Shown: positions 44,852-54,276, numbered from the stretch's first letter. The stretch is DNA of 64,000 bases from Mycobacterium sp. PSTR-4-N (GCF_022348085.1 NZ_JAKRFN010000015.1:79117-143116); one strand, 5' to 3'. The notes: generated by a model not told the origin, from the sequence alone. Numbers and translations: made by a program.

Positions 44852-45441
44852 CACCGCCGGGCCACCAGCGGCAGGAAGACGTCGTCGACGATCTCGGTGA
44901 TGGTGTCCTGCGGTACCGCTGTCATGGTCATGAACAGTTCGTGGCGGAGCAGGTCGGCGGGCAGGTTGAGAATGCGCGGCGCCGGCATGGCCGCCAATTC
45001 TTCTCGGGCGACTGCTCTTTCGGCGATCTGCGCCATGATGCTCGGTCCGTCGGGTACGAAGAGCGCACGCAGCGTGGCCGGTGAGCCGCCCGCCTCGTCG
45101 TAGTACGCGCCGAACAATGCGGCGAACAGTCCCATTGTGCGCGCGCGACGGTCGCTGAACTCGGTGAGCACCGCCACGACGTCACCGCGCAGTGTCCCGG
45201 TATCCGGAACGGGGATCACGTCGACCTCGCCGCGGCGGCGGATCACCGCTTCCAGGAGTTCCAGGCGCGTCGGCCATCGGCGGTACAACACCGATCGCGC
45301 TGCGGCCGCTCGGGCGGCCACCGCGTCGATGGTGAAGCCGGTGTAGCCCGCCTCGAGCAACTGTTCCCAGCCCGCGTCCAGGATCGCGGCGTCCAGTTCG
45401 GCGCCGCGCCGCCGGTGCAGTGATGCAGCTTTAGAGGACAC
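44851..45441 (-). CDS. TetR family transcriptional regulator
   Basis: 196 aa. N-terminal HTH (ILDAGWEQLLEAGYTGFTIDAVAARAAAARSVLYRRWPTR) and a helical ligand domain. GTG at 45441 with TAAGCT six bases upstream on the minus strand, so leaderless. Its -10 overlaps the operator repeats below, suggesting autorepression. Divergent from a flavin monooxygenase-MFS exporter pair, which it likely controls. Confidence 0.9.
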   Translation of the reverse strand: MSSKAASLHRRRGAELDAAILDAGWEQLLEAGYTGFTIDAVAARAAAARSVLYRRWPTRLELLEAVIRRRGEVDVIPVPDTGTLRGDVVAVLTEFSDRRARTMGLFAALFGAYYDEAGGSPATLRALFVPDGPSIMAQIAERAVAREELAAMPAPRILNLPADLLRHELFMTMTAVPQDTITEIVDDVFLPLVARR

Positions 45442-45453
45442 TTGCGTAGCTTA
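45442..45453 (-). promoter_or_regulatory. Predicted leaderless promoter of the TetR gene
   Basis: Minus strand TAAGCT (45453-45448), six bases, then the GTG. The element lies inside the first copy of the operator repeat. Confidence 0.5.
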
Positions 45454-45487
45454 ACGCATCTGGATTAAGCGACAGTAGCGTAGCTTA
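45444..45487. promoter_or_regulatory. TetR operator region
   Basis: GCGTAGCTTA occurs twice as a direct repeat (45444-45453 and 45478-45487), and GCTTAA (45449-45454) is mirrored by TTAAGC (45465-45470) with a 10-base spacer. Lies between the divergent TetR and monooxygenase genes. Confidence 0.6.
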
Positions 45488-45513
45488 TTCCACTCGACCT
45501 TTGTGGGGCATCC

Positions 45514-46755
45514 ATGACACGTAAAGCTATGATTTCCGGTGCGAGCATCGCCGGGCCCGTCCTGGCGTTCTGGTTGGCCGAGGCCGGCTGGCAAGTGACC
45601 GTCGTGGAACGCGCAGATCGGTTGCGCCTCAGCGGTTATCCGGTCGACGTGCGCGGCACGGCGGTCGAGGTGATCACCCGCATGGGTCTTCATCCGGAGC
45701 TGGTGGAGCACCGCTATCGGCACGTGCCGCTGACCTTGCTGAGCCCACGAGGCCGGCGGCTGTGCACGCTCGACTACGGCGGCCTGCTGAGTTCGTTGGG
45801 CGACGGCGACGTCGAACTGCTACGGGGTGACCTCAGCGCTGTGCTGCACCGTGCGACGGCCGATCGCGTCGATTACGTGTTCTCCGAATCGATCACCGGC
45901 TTGCGCGAGTGCGACGGAGGGCTGGAAGTGGCCTACGAGCGTCGTCCACCGGAGGTCGTCGACGTGGTGATCGGTGCGGACGGTATCCATTCGAACGTGC
46001 GCGCGCTCGCGTTCGGTCCCGAGGAACGCTATCTGCGTCACCTCGGGCCCTACGCGGCGATCTGGGATCTTCCGCCCGGCATGTTCGCCCCCGGAACCGG
46101 TTACCTCTACTCGCATCCCGGACGTACCGTGGTCGTCGAACGGCAAGCCGACGGCACGCCCGCCCGGGCGTTCGCGGCGTTCATGCACCCGGCGCCGGGA
46201 ACCGTCGATCGGCGCGACGGCGCCGCGGTCATCGCAGCGCTTCGCGAGGCGTTCGCCGATGACCGTTGGCGGACAGCGGAAGTCATCGACACGCTGGCGC
46301 ACGCAGACGATGTCTACTTCGACACGGTCAGTCAGGTACGTATGCCGCGATGGAGCTCAGGCCGAGTCGCGTTGGTCGGAGATGCGGCGTACGCGCCGGC
46401 GTTCCTGTCCGGGCAGGGCACCAGTATCGCGATAGCGGGTGCCTACGTGCTGGCCAGTGAGCTGTGCGCGCACGAGCGGCCGCAGGACGCCTACACCGCT
46501 TATGAGCGACGCATGCGCGACTACGTGACGAACAATCAGGATCTGGCGCTGCGCCCCGACGGGACGGTCCTGGTCCTCACTCGCGGCCAGCTCCTGCGCC
46601 GCAACGTGAAACTGTGGGCCGTGCCGTGGCTGCAGCGACTCGGTCTGCTGGGGCTGCTCCAAGCGCCGCTGCGCACGGCGGCGACGGGCCTCGCGCTGGC
46701 CGAGGGGGACCTGCGCTGTCGCTCAGAGACTGTGCAGCGCAACGCTTGTCGATGA
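45514..46755 (+). CDS. FAD-dependent monooxygenase (TetX/PHBH-like)
   Basis: 413 aa. The usual GXGXXG dinucleotide motif appears as ISGASIAGPVLAFWLAEAGW, followed by VERADRLRLSGYPVD, the DVVIGADGIHSNVR motif and VALVGDAAYAPAFLSGQGTSI for FAD ribityl binding. This set is typical of TetX-like and aromatic hydroxylases. ATG 45514; stop overlaps the ATG of the MFS exporter, so it is coupled to efflux. Likely detoxifies a compound sensed by the TetR protein; the compound is unknown. Confidence 0.9.
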   Translation: MTRKAMISGASIAGPVLAFWLAEAGWQVTVVERADRLRLSGYPVDVRGTAVEVITRMGLHPELVEHRYRHVPLTLLSPRGRRLCTLDYGGLLSSLGDGDVELLRGDLSAVLHRATADRVDYVFSESITGLRECDGGLEVAYERRPPEVVDVVIGADGIHSNVRALAFGPEERYLRHLGPYAAIWDLPPGMFAPGTGYLYSHPGRTVVVERQADGTPARAFAAFMHPAPGTVDRRDGAAVIAALREAFADDRWRTAEVIDTLAHADDVYFDTVSQVRMPRWSSGRVALVGDAAYAPAFLSGQGTSIAIAGAYVLASELCAHERPQDAYTAYERRMRDYVTNNQDLALRPDGTVLVLTRGQLLRRNVKLWAVPWLQRLGLLGLLQAPLRTAATGLALAEGDLRCRSETVQRNACR

Positions 46756-48143
46756 GTCGAATCGTCGGGTGGGCGGTGATCCTGGTCCTCGCCAATGTGG
46801 TGGCCGATGTCGTCGTGGGATCGCCGATGATGGTCATCCCGCAGTTGCTCGATCGCTTCGACACCGACGAGGCGGCCTGGTTGACCACAAGCGCGCTGCT
46901 GGCCGGTGCCGTGTGGTCGCCGCTGCTGGCGAGGGCTGCCGACATACACGGCAGGCGCAAGGTGCTGGTCTTCGCTCTCGCCCTGGCCTGTGGGGGAGCG
47001 CTCATCTGTGTCGCAGCCACGAGCCTGTGGGTGTTTCTGATGGGCCGTTTTCTGCAGGGCGCCGCATTCGCCGTCGTCTTCTTGTCGGTGGCTCTCGTGC
47101 TGAATGTGTGCTCATCGCGGGTGGCGACCGTCATGGTGGGGATCGTGACGTCCGCCTCGTCGGTGGTGGGAATCGTCGAGCCGGTGGTGATGAAACCGAT
47201 CATCGACGACTTCGGTCCTCGCAGCGTCTTCGTCGTCGCAGCAGTACTCGCGGCGGTGTCCGCACTGGGCGTACGCGTGCTCGTCCCGGAATCGTCAGTA
47301 CGCAGCCGAGCTCGCCTCGATGTCGTCGGGGCGCTTCTTCTCGGTGGCGGGCTGAGCGCTGTGTTGGCCTCGGTCAGCGTCGGCGCCGACGCCGGCCAGT
47401 TGTCGCTTGAGATGGTCTGGCTGGTGGTCGCGGGCGGCGTTGCGTTGGCCGCATGGTGTTTTCGTTCGTCGCGGAGCTCTGATCCGATCATCGATCTGCG
47501 AGTGGTGAGCCGTCGTCTAGTGCTCACCCTCGTGGCTCTGCTGTTGGCAGCCGGGTCGTTTCGATCCATGCTGCAGCTGATGGGTGTGATCGCTTACGTG
47601 CCTGCCGAGCGAGGCCTCGGGTACGGCCTCGGTTCCGGGGAGGCGGTCGCCGCGCTGTTCGCCGTCGCGAACCTCGGAATCGCGGTCGGAGGCGTGGGCG
47701 CCGGATGGCTGGCCCTTCGTGTCGGTTCCGAATTCGTGCTGCTGGGCGGCGTCGCGGTCGGGGCGGTGGCGACCGTGGCGATGACGGTCGGTGTGTCGGC
47801 ACTGCCTGTGGCACTAGTCTGCGGTGCGCTGATGGGGGTGGCGGCGGGTGCGATCGGGGCCGCCGGGTACACGGTGGCCATGAAAAGCGCCGCTGAAGAC
47901 AGCCAGGCCACGGTCGCAGGATTGGTGTCCGTCGTGGTGGCGGTGGGCTCGGTGCTGGTGACCATCGTGGGCGCCGAGGTTCTCGAAGCGACACGAATTC
48001 CTGATGCAGTGGTCTCCGGTGCCCCGGTCAGCACGGCGACGGGCGTCCAGGTGTACGTCTCGGCGGCAGGAGTGCTGCTCGCGCTCGCCGCGCTGCCGGC
48101 GACCGTGCTCGCGCGCGGTCGCGGAGCCCGGGCCGCATCGTGA
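46752..48143 (+). CDS. MFS transporter, probable drug exporter
   Basis: 463 aa, about fourteen hydrophobic segments. The start IVGWAVILVLANVVADVVVG, loop ARAADIHGRRKVLVF (motif A) and LDVVGALLLGGGLSAVLASV resemble DHA2-type exporters. ATG at 46752 overlaps the monooxygenase stop; the longer frame lies inside that gene. Forms a modification-plus-export pair with it. Substrate unknown. Confidence 0.88.
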   Translation: MSRIVGWAVILVLANVVADVVVGSPMMVIPQLLDRFDTDEAAWLTTSALLAGAVWSPLLARAADIHGRRKVLVFALALACGGALICVAATSLWVFLMGRFLQGAAFAVVFLSVALVLNVCSSRVATVMVGIVTSASSVVGIVEPVVMKPIIDDFGPRSVFVVAAVLAAVSALGVRVLVPESSVRSRARLDVVGALLLGGGLSAVLASVSVGADAGQLSLEMVWLVVAGGVALAAWCFRSSRSSDPIIDLRVVSRRLVLTLVALLLAAGSFRSMLQLMGVIAYVPAERGLGYGLGSGEAVAALFAVANLGIAVGGVGAGWLALRVGSEFVLLGGVAVGAVATVAMTVGVSALPVALVCGALMGVAAGAIGAAGYTVAMKSAAEDSQATVAGLVSVVVAVGSVLVTIVGAEVLEATRIPDAVVSGAPVSTATGVQVYVSAAGVLLALAALPATVLARGRGARAAS

Positions 48144-48159
48144 CGAGGGTTCCCGGTGC

Positions 48160-48525
48160 TTACGCGACCGGTGTGGTGGCCTGCAGGACCGCCTCGACCA
48201 ACGCGTCCTCGCGTAGATGCTCGAAGCGCTGGTAATCGGGGTCGTTGATCATGTCGGTGAAGTGCTGACGGCTCGGGTAGCGCACGAGCAGGATCATGTC
48301 CCAGTCCTGGCCCGGTTCGGCGGCCAGAGCGACTCCGCCGGCTCCGGCATAAAGCACCTCGACGGCGTATCGCGCTTGCACGCCAGTGCTTTCGAACTGG
48401 GCGATGTACTCCAGATAGGTCTCCCTGCCCCCGCCGGGTTTGAAGCGCAACAGATTCAGCATGACCACGGGACCGCCGTCCTCCTCCAGATACGAAGCCA
48501 GTGCCGAACTGTCGAGCGTGATCAT
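48160..48525 (-). CDS. DUF1330 family protein
   Basis: 121 aa with the ferredoxin-like dimeric alpha-beta-barrel pattern: VVMLNLLRFKPGGGRETY, EVLYAGAGG, MILLVRYPSRQHFTDMINDPDYQ. DUF1330/EthD-like proteins are small and of unknown role. ATG 48525 with CAGAGGAG upstream; the start eight codons earlier lacks an SD. Convergent with the MFS gene. Confidence 0.85.
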   Translation of the reverse strand: MITLDSSALASYLEEDGGPVVMLNLLRFKPGGGRETYLEYIAQFESTGVQARYAVEVLYAGAGGVALAAEPGQDWDMILLVRYPSRQHFTDMINDPDYQRFEHLREDALVEAVLQATTPVA

Positions 48526-48591
48526 TGCGTCTCCTCTGTCTGCCCCCACGCGGAAACACTAGGTGGGGGTACCGACAGATTCGACACGCCG

Positions 48592-49857
48592 TCATTCGCC
48601 CGGCCGCCGTTCGCCCGGTGGTCGGGGTTCGTAGGGCTGGTACCACCACCACTGCGCGCGCTCTCCCGTGGCGCCGGGGCACGGGGCGACGTGCGGGGGC
48701 GGCGCTGTGGGTGGCCGGGCCAGCGATGCCGAGGTCAGGGTGCGGCCGGCAGCGTCGGTGACGACGAGTTGGTCGGCGGGGCCGGTGATCGTGATCAGGC
48801 CGCGGTGGTGAGCCCGGTGGTGATAGGGACAGACCAGCGCCAGGTTCCACAGCTCGGTGGGGCCGCCGTCCTCCCAGTGCACCAGGTGATGGGCGTGCAG
48901 GGCCCGGGTGGCCCCGCACCCGGGCACCACACAGCAGCGATCGCGATGCTCCAGCGCACGGCGCAGCCGCCGGTTCACCGTGCGGGTGGATCGGCTCGCT
49001 CCGATCACCTGTCCGTCGCGGTGAAACCACACCTCGCACGTCGCGTCGCAAGTCAGATAACGGCGATCACTGTCGGGCAGAACAGGTCCCAGGTGCAGGG
49101 CACTCAGGCGGGTGTCGACATCGACGTGCACGACCACCGTGGTTCGTTGGCCATGCGGGCGGGCCGCAGCTTCGGCATCCCAGCTCGCGTCGATCAACCG
49201 CAGGAACGCCGCCGCGGCGCCGGGGATCGGTTTCCGCCCGTCCGGATCGCCGGCACTCCACTCCGCCACGAGCGCGTCCCGGTGGGAGCCCAGGGCGGCT
49301 TCGAACGCCGCGTTCTCGACGTGGGGGAGTGTGATCTGCCAATACGTGTACTGGTCGTCGCTGCGCGAGGTGATCGACACCTGGGGCCCGGGTTCCCCGA
49401 CGGGCGCAGGTTCGTCCTCGTCAGGATCGGGCTGAGGTTCCGGAGTGGGTTTGGGTTGCATTTTCAGCGCCGTACGCAGCTGGGTGACAGTCGCGCACTC
49501 GGCCATGACGGCGAAGTGCTCGTCCGAGCCGGGCAAGCCGTGTTGGGCGATCACCCCGACCTGATCGACAGAGAACCGGCCCTGCGCCAAACCCTCGATA
49601 CAGGAGGGGAATTCGTCGTAACGGTGGGTGATCGCGGCGATCGCCTGCGCCCGCGACGGCGACACCCCTGCCTTCCACGCCACCCAGTTCGCCGTCGAAC
49701 GAGCTCCCGCAGCGGCCCACAGCTCATCCCGGTCTATCTCCGCGGCGATCTCCACGATTCGTGCATCGATCGCGTTGCGTTGGCCCGCCAGCTCCGCCAA
49801 CTCCTCATGCAGCACCGACAACCGTTCATCGATGGCGAGAGAACTGACCGGGGCCAT
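48592..49857 (-). CDS. DUF222 / HNH endonuclease domain protein (13E12-type)
   Basis: 421 aa. N-terminal DUF222 helical domain (DRDELWAAAGARSTANWVAW, SRAQAIAAITHRYDEFPSC) and a C-terminal HNH nuclease domain (DRCCVVPGCGATRALHAHHL, WNLALVCPYHHRAHH). A Pro/Glu/Asp-rich linker separates them (KPTPEPQPDPDEDEPAPVGEPG). This architecture is the multi-copy REP13E12-type family of mycobacteria, often linked to mobile or recombining regions. The tail is Pro-rich. ATG at 49857; a much longer upstream frame overlaps the EamA gene. Confidence 0.88.
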   Translation of the reverse strand: MAPVSSLAIDERLSVLHEELAELAGQRNAIDARIVEIAAEIDRDELWAAAGARSTANWVAWKAGVSPSRAQAIAAITHRYDEFPSCIEGLAQGRFSVDQVGVIAQHGLPGSDEHFAVMAECATVTQLRTALKMQPKPTPEPQPDPDEDEPAPVGEPGPQVSITSRSDDQYTYWQITLPHVENAAFEAALGSHRDALVAEWSAGDPDGRKPIPGAAAAFLRLIDASWDAEAAARPHGQRTTVVVHVDVDTRLSALHLGPVLPDSDRRYLTCDATCEVWFHRDGQVIGASRSTRTVNRRLRRALEHRDRCCVVPGCGATRALHAHHLVHWEDGGPTELWNLALVCPYHHRAHHRGLITITGPADQLVVTDAAGRTLTSASLARPPTAPPPHVAPCPGATGERAQWWWYQPYEPRPPGERRPGE

Positions 49858-50032
49858 GACCACAAAGTGCCCGCCCCCTCCGACATCGACGGGCGGCCCC
49901 GGCGCCCCATCGAGCCCGCCTGGGGATGAATGCGGCTCTGGGGATAATGCCGCAGACCGTCCGGAGAAGCCGAACGGTGTGTCCGCGAATATCGCGTGGA
50001 CCGCAACGGTCGAGGTCCCGTTCAATGCAGGA

Positions 50033-50899
50033 ATGACAGTGGAACGGGCACGGACGGGCGCCATGATGGCGGTCGGCGCGATGGCCTGCGTGCAGCTGGG
50101 CCTGGCGCTCGCCGTGACGTTGATCGACGACATCGGCGTCGAGGGTGTCGCGTGGCTGCGGCTCATGTGGGCCGGTGTGCTCCTGCTCATCCTGGTGCGG
50201 CCCCGCTGGACCGCATTCACTCGCCGGTCCTTCCTCATGTGCGTGATCCTCGGCGTCGTCACCGCCGGGATCACCCTGCTGTTCATGGCTGCTGTCGCTC
50301 GCATCCCACTCGGGACGGCCAGCGCACTCGAATTCCTCGGCCCGCTGTCGGTCGCGGTGGCTCGCGGCCGCGGCCGCGGACGCGTGCTGTGGCCTGGTCT
50401 CGCGGCGGTCGGCGTCGTGCTGCTGACCGAGCCCTGGAGCGGAACCGTCGATCAGGTGGGTGTCGCCTTCGCTCTCGGCTCCGCCGTGTGCTGGGCCGGC
50501 TACATCGTGCTCACCCAGATGGTGGGCGACGAGGTCGCCGGCATCGCGGGCCTTGCGGTGTCCATGCCGGTCGCGGCGTTGTTCGCCACCGCAGTCGTCG
50601 GGCCCGCCGTCATTCCCAGAATGGATGGCGGCATCCTGCTGCTGGGGCTCGGGTTGGCCATCCTGCTCCCGGTGGTGCCCTTCGCTCTCGAGCTGTTGGC
50701 GCTGCGGCGCCTCACCACCGCGGCCTTCGGCACCCTGATGAGCCTGGAGCCGGCATTGGCGATGCTGGTCGGGCTGGTGATCCTGCACCAGGTGCCGGGT
50801 CCGCCGGCCGTCGTCGGCATCGCGTTCGTGGTGGCCGCCGGCGCCGGCGCTGCGCGGTCCGGGGCCCGCACGCAACCTGTTCCTCTGGAGGTCGGCTGA
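50033..50899 (+). CDS. EamA/RhtA-type exporter
   Basis: 288 aa with ten hydrophobic segments in two EamA repeats; FTRRSFLMCVILGVVTAGITLLFMAAV and LTTAAFGTLMSLEPALAMLVGLVIL are the paired signatures. Related to RhtA threonine/homoserine-type exporters. ATG at 50033 with GCAGGA upstream; the longer frame overlaps the DUF222 gene. Divergent from DUF222 with 175 bp between. Confidence 0.85.
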   Translation: MTVERARTGAMMAVGAMACVQLGLALAVTLIDDIGVEGVAWLRLMWAGVLLLILVRPRWTAFTRRSFLMCVILGVVTAGITLLFMAAVARIPLGTASALEFLGPLSVAVARGRGRGRVLWPGLAAVGVVLLTEPWSGTVDQVGVAFALGSAVCWAGYIVLTQMVGDEVAGIAGLAVSMPVAALFATAVVGPAVIPRMDGGILLLGLGLAILLPVVPFALELLALRRLTTAAFGTLMSLEPALAMLVGLVILHQVPGPPAVVGIAFVVAAGAGAARSGARTQPVPLEVG

Positions 50900-50904
50900 G
50901 CGAT

Positions 50905-50917
50905 TACCGTGTCAGCC
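50905..50917 (+). promoter_or_regulatory. Predicted leaderless promoter
   Basis: TACCGT, seven bases, then ATG at 50918. Supports the ATG over the GTG three codons upstream. Confidence 0.45.
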
Positions 50918-51274
50918 ATGGGCAGAGGAATCTTCGGCTCACCCGTGGTGGGCTTCATCAACGCCGGTGCGGCTCGTCTGATCCACGCGCCGGTGATCGG
51001 TCCGATGGTGCGGCGCAGCATGGTGGTGATCCGCTACACCGGGCGGCGTTCGCACCAGACGTTCGAAACCCCGGTCAACTACCAGCGTTCCGGCGACGAG
51101 GTCGTCATCCGCGTGATGACGCCCGACCAGAAGACCTGGTGGCGCAATTTCACCGACGGCGGTGGGCCCATCACGCTGGCCGCATTCGACGGTGCGGACC
51201 GCACCGGTCACGCGGTGGCCCACCGGGATGAGCGTGGCCGCGTGACGGTACGGGTGCGCCTCGACGCGAGCTGA
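50918..51274 (+). CDS. Ddn/DUF385-like F420-type nitroreductase family protein
   Basis: 118 aa. GRGIFGSPVVGFINAGAARL, VVIRYTGRRSHQTFETPVNY and PDQKTWWRNFTDGGGPITL match the split-barrel Ddn/Rv3547 family of mycobacterial F420H2-dependent reductases. Small, soluble. Start ATG 50918 follows a leaderless-type -10. Physiological substrate unknown. Confidence 0.8.
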   Translation: MGRGIFGSPVVGFINAGAARLIHAPVIGPMVRRSMVVIRYTGRRSHQTFETPVNYQRSGDEVVIRVMTPDQKTWWRNFTDGGGPITLAAFDGADRTGHAVAHRDERGRVTVRVRLDAS

Positions 51275-51276
51275 AC

Positions 51277-52134
51277 TCAGACCTCCGTGCGATTGCGCCG
51301 GAACAGGGTGCCGAGCGCCAGCAACGCCAGACTGATGAGCAGGATCGCGGTGGCCAGCACATTGATCTGGGGAGGCACCGCAGCCTTGACCGCCGCGTTG
51401 ACATACAGCGGATAGGTGACCGTCGAGCCGCTGACGAAGTAGGTGATGATGAAGTCGTCGAGCGACAGCGCGAACGACAGCATCGCCGCGGCGACGATGC
51501 CGGGCACGATCAGCGGCAGCGTCACCTTGAAGAACGTGCGGGCAGGGCCTGCGCCCAGATCCAGCGACGCGTCCTCGAGAGTCCAGTCGAAGCCGCGCAC
51601 CCTGGCACGCACCGTCATCGCGATGAAGCTGACCTCGAAAGCGATGTGCGACAGCAGGATCGTGGTGTAACCGGCCGCCCACCCCAGGTCGAGGAACAGC
51701 GTCAGCAGCGCCGCGCCCATCACGACCTCGGGAGCGGTCAGCGGCAGCACCAGGAACGTGTCGACGGCGCCCTGGCCCCGCCAGCGTTGCCGCACCAGGG
51801 CGATCGCGACGAGCGTACCCAGGACCAGCGCGACGGCCGTCGAGACTGCGGCCACGTTCAGACTCAGCTTGAGCGCTTCGGTCAGCGGCGGATACTTGAA
51901 CGGGTGCGCCCAGTTCTCCAGCGTGAAACCTTCCCAGCTGTAGTTGAACTTGCCCACCGGCTTGTTGAACGAGAACAGAATGATCACGAAGATCGGCAGG
52001 AACAGGTAGAGCAGCACCAGCCCGGCCACGATGCGCAGCAGCAGATCGCCCCAATTACGGCGCGCCCGCACGGTTTTCGTGGTGGACGGTTGCTGTGCCA
52101 CGGTGGCGACCGCGGCGCCGGCCTGGGTCGTCAT
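51277..52134 (-). CDS. Polyamine-type ABC transporter permease (PotC-like)
   Basis: 285 aa, six membrane segments starting LLLRIVAGLVLLYLFLPIFVIILF after a 25-residue leader. EAA loop TLEDASLDLGAGPARTFFKVTLPLIVPG. Last gene of the pot-type operon; its ATG overlaps the stop of the other permease. The longer frame runs into that gene. Confidence 0.9.
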   Translation of the reverse strand: MTTQAGAAVATVAQQPSTTKTVRARRNWGDLLLRIVAGLVLLYLFLPIFVIILFSFNKPVGKFNYSWEGFTLENWAHPFKYPPLTEALKLSLNVAAVSTAVALVLGTLVAIALVRQRWRGQGAVDTFLVLPLTAPEVVMGAALLTLFLDLGWAAGYTTILLSHIAFEVSFIAMTVRARVRGFDWTLEDASLDLGAGPARTFFKVTLPLIVPGIVAAAMLSFALSLDDFIITYFVSGSTVTYPLYVNAAVKAAVPPQINVLATAILLISLALLALGTLFRRNRTEV

Positions 52135-53006
52135 ACCAGGTCCTCCGTACCGAGCGCCCTCGTATAGAGCAGCACCCCGACGAGGATCAGCACCATCAGC
52201 CCGAGGCTCAGCGCGGCCGCCGCCGGGTAGTCCTTGACCACCAGGAACTGCTTCTGGATCACATTGCCGATCATCGTGGTCTGCGTGCTTCCGAGGTAGT
52301 CGGCATTGATGAAGTCGCCGACCGCGGGGATGAACACGAGCATGCTCCCGGCGAGCACACCCGGCATCGACAGCGGCAGGATGACCTTCCCGAAACTGCG
52401 CCCGGCCGAGGAGTACAGATCCTTCGACGCCTCGAGCAGCCGCGGGTCGATCTTCTCCAGGCTGACGTAGAGCGGCAGGATCATGAAGATGATCCAGTTG
52501 TAGGTCAGGCCGCCGATCACCGCCCAGCTGGTCGAGAGCAACCGTCCCTCGCTGGGCAGCAGGCCGATGGTGTCCAGCGCGCTGACCACCCAGCCCTGGT
52601 CGGCCAGAATGGTCTTCCACGCGATCGTGCGGATCAGGAACGTCACGAAGAACGGCAGGATCACCAGTCCCAGAAGCAGATTCTTGTAGCGACCGGCCTT
52701 GAACGCGATGACGTACGCCAGCGGGAACGCCAGCAGCAGGCACAGGATGGTGGCGGCGAACGCGTATCCGAAGGACCGGAAGATCTGATCCTTGTACAGC
52801 ACGAACGCGTCGGTGAAATTGCCGAAGTCCCACGCGAACGTCAGCGTCGGCATGAACACCGATCCGCCGGTCGACGACAGCGACGTCTTGGCCAGTGAGA
52901 AGAACGGCACCACGAAGAAGATCAACAGATACGCCAGCGCGGGCAGCACCATGAGGTAGGGCGCGATCTTGCTCCGCTGGCGGCTGCTGCTTGCTACACC
53001 TGCCAT
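52131..53006 (-). CDS. Polyamine-type ABC transporter permease (PotB-like)
   Basis: 291 aa. SKIAPYLMVLPALAYLLIFFVVPF begins the first membrane segment; EAA loop LLEASKDLYSSAGRSFGKVILPLSMPG. Sits 4 bp after the binding-protein gene and overlaps the following permease. With PotC it forms the channel. Confidence 0.9.
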   Translation of the reverse strand: MAGVASSSRQRSKIAPYLMVLPALAYLLIFFVVPFFSLAKTSLSSTGGSVFMPTLTFAWDFGNFTDAFVLYKDQIFRSFGYAFAATILCLLLAFPLAYVIAFKAGRYKNLLLGLVILPFFVTFLIRTIAWKTILADQGWVVSALDTIGLLPSEGRLLSTSWAVIGGLTYNWIIFMILPLYVSLEKIDPRLLEASKDLYSSAGRSFGKVILPLSMPGVLAGSMLVFIPAVGDFINADYLGSTQTTMIGNVIQKQFLVVKDYPAAAALSLGLMVLILVGVLLYTRALGTEDLV

Positions 53007-53010
53007 GGCG

Positions 53011-54195
53011 TCAGCCGCCGGTGACGGCGGCGTACGCGGTGTTGTACTCCTGCGTCTGCTCGTCGGTCAGCGGCGCCCATCCCTTGGACTTGTCGAGGAC
53101 TTCCTTCGACGGGTTGATCAACGGGTTCTTGGCCGCCGCCGGATCGACCTTCTCCAACTCCTCGGTCATGTCCGACAGCACCGGCACGTACTGGACGAAC
53201 GCGACCAGCTTGGCGTAGTTCGCCCGGTCGTAGACGTAGTTGATCCACGCCTCGGCGGCCTTCTGATTCTGGGTGGTGTAGGGGACCACCATCGTGTCGA
53301 CGAACGTGGTGGCGCCGGACTCCGGGACCACGAACTGCAGATCGGGGTTGTCGGCCTGCAGCTGCACCACGTCACCCGAATACGCCTGCGCCACAGCGAT
53401 ATTGCCGGCAGCGAGATCGTCGGCATAGTCGTTGCCGGTGAAGCGCCGGATCTGGCCCTTGTCGTTCTGCTCACGCACCAGGTCGATCGCCTTCTGCACG
53501 CTCTCGGTCGTGGGGTTCTCCGGCGAATTGCCCTGCGACAGCATGATCATGCCGAGCGCGTCCTGCGAATCGGAGAACAAGCTGACGCGGCCCTTGAACG
53601 CCGGGTCCCACAGATCGTTGATGGACGAGATGTCGCGGCCGGTGGCCGCACGGTTGTAGGCGAGTCCGACGAGTCCGGACATGTAGGGGGCGCTGTACTT
53701 CCGGCCCGGGTCGACACTGGCCTCGAGGAGATCGGGCCGGATGTTCTTCTTGTTCGGCACGCCTTCGTCGCTGATGTCGTTGAGCCATCCGAGTTGGTGC
53801 AACCGCACCGCCATGAACGTCGTGGGCACCGCCAGATCGGCTCCGATGTCCTGCTTGCGCGAGAGCGGCTCTTTGACCTTGGCGAACCACTGCTCGTTGT
53901 CGTTGAAGTCTTCCTTGTAATCCACCGTGATGCCCGAGGCGGTCTGGAACGCCGCGACGAAACCGTCCGCCATGTACAGCGGCCAGTTCGAGATTCGCAG
54001 CGTGCCACTGGCGGGGCCACTGTCCTGACTGGCGGAACTGGCGGTGTTGCTGTCGGATCCACCGCAGGCGGCCAGCACGGAGGAGCCCAGGCCCAGGGCG
54101 GCGGCAGCGGCCGCACTGCCACCGATGAATCGGCGTCGCGAGGTGCGGTTGGCGGTCAGTCGGGCAAGCAGGCGGGGATCGAACTCGGGGGACAT
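53011..54195 (-). CDS. Polyamine-type ABC transporter binding lipoprotein (PotD-like, Tat)
   Basis: 394 aa. Twin-arginine signal ANRTSRRRFIGGSAAAAAALG with lipobox LAAC, then Ser/Ala-rich linker. Mature start GTLRISNWPLYMADGFVAAF and late GWAPLTDEQTQEYNTAYAAV match the spermidine/putrescine-binding family. Ligand (polyamine or another cation) is inferred from family. Follows potA by 81 bp. Confidence 0.88.
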   Translation of the reverse strand: MSPEFDPRLLARLTANRTSRRRFIGGSAAAAAALGLGSSVLAACGGSDSNTASSASQDSGPASGTLRISNWPLYMADGFVAAFQTASGITVDYKEDFNDNEQWFAKVKEPLSRKQDIGADLAVPTTFMAVRLHQLGWLNDISDEGVPNKKNIRPDLLEASVDPGRKYSAPYMSGLVGLAYNRAATGRDISSINDLWDPAFKGRVSLFSDSQDALGMIMLSQGNSPENPTTESVQKAIDLVREQNDKGQIRRFTGNDYADDLAAGNIAVAQAYSGDVVQLQADNPDLQFVVPESGATTFVDTMVVPYTTQNQKAAEAWINYVYDRANYAKLVAFVQYVPVLSDMTEELEKVDPAAAKNPLINPSKEVLDKSKGWAPLTDEQTQEYNTAYAAVTGG

Positions 54196-54276
54196 GGCGA
54201 GGCGTACCTTTCGTCGGGTCCAGAGAGGGTCCAGAGAGGGGAGGGTCGAAACGCAGGCGTCGGGCCGCGGGGACGA
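54196..54276 (-). other. Intergenic gap between potA and potD with a direct repeat
   Basis: 81 bp. It contains two adjacent copies of GGGTCCAGAGA (54216-54226, 54227-54237). No terminator or promoter is obvious; the operon probably reads through. Confidence 0.6.

Noticed and set aside
48592..49857. DUF222/HNH gene as part of an insertion sequence
   Set aside because: No terminal inverted repeats, target duplications or transposase were seen; the family is multi-copy but not shown to be mobile here.
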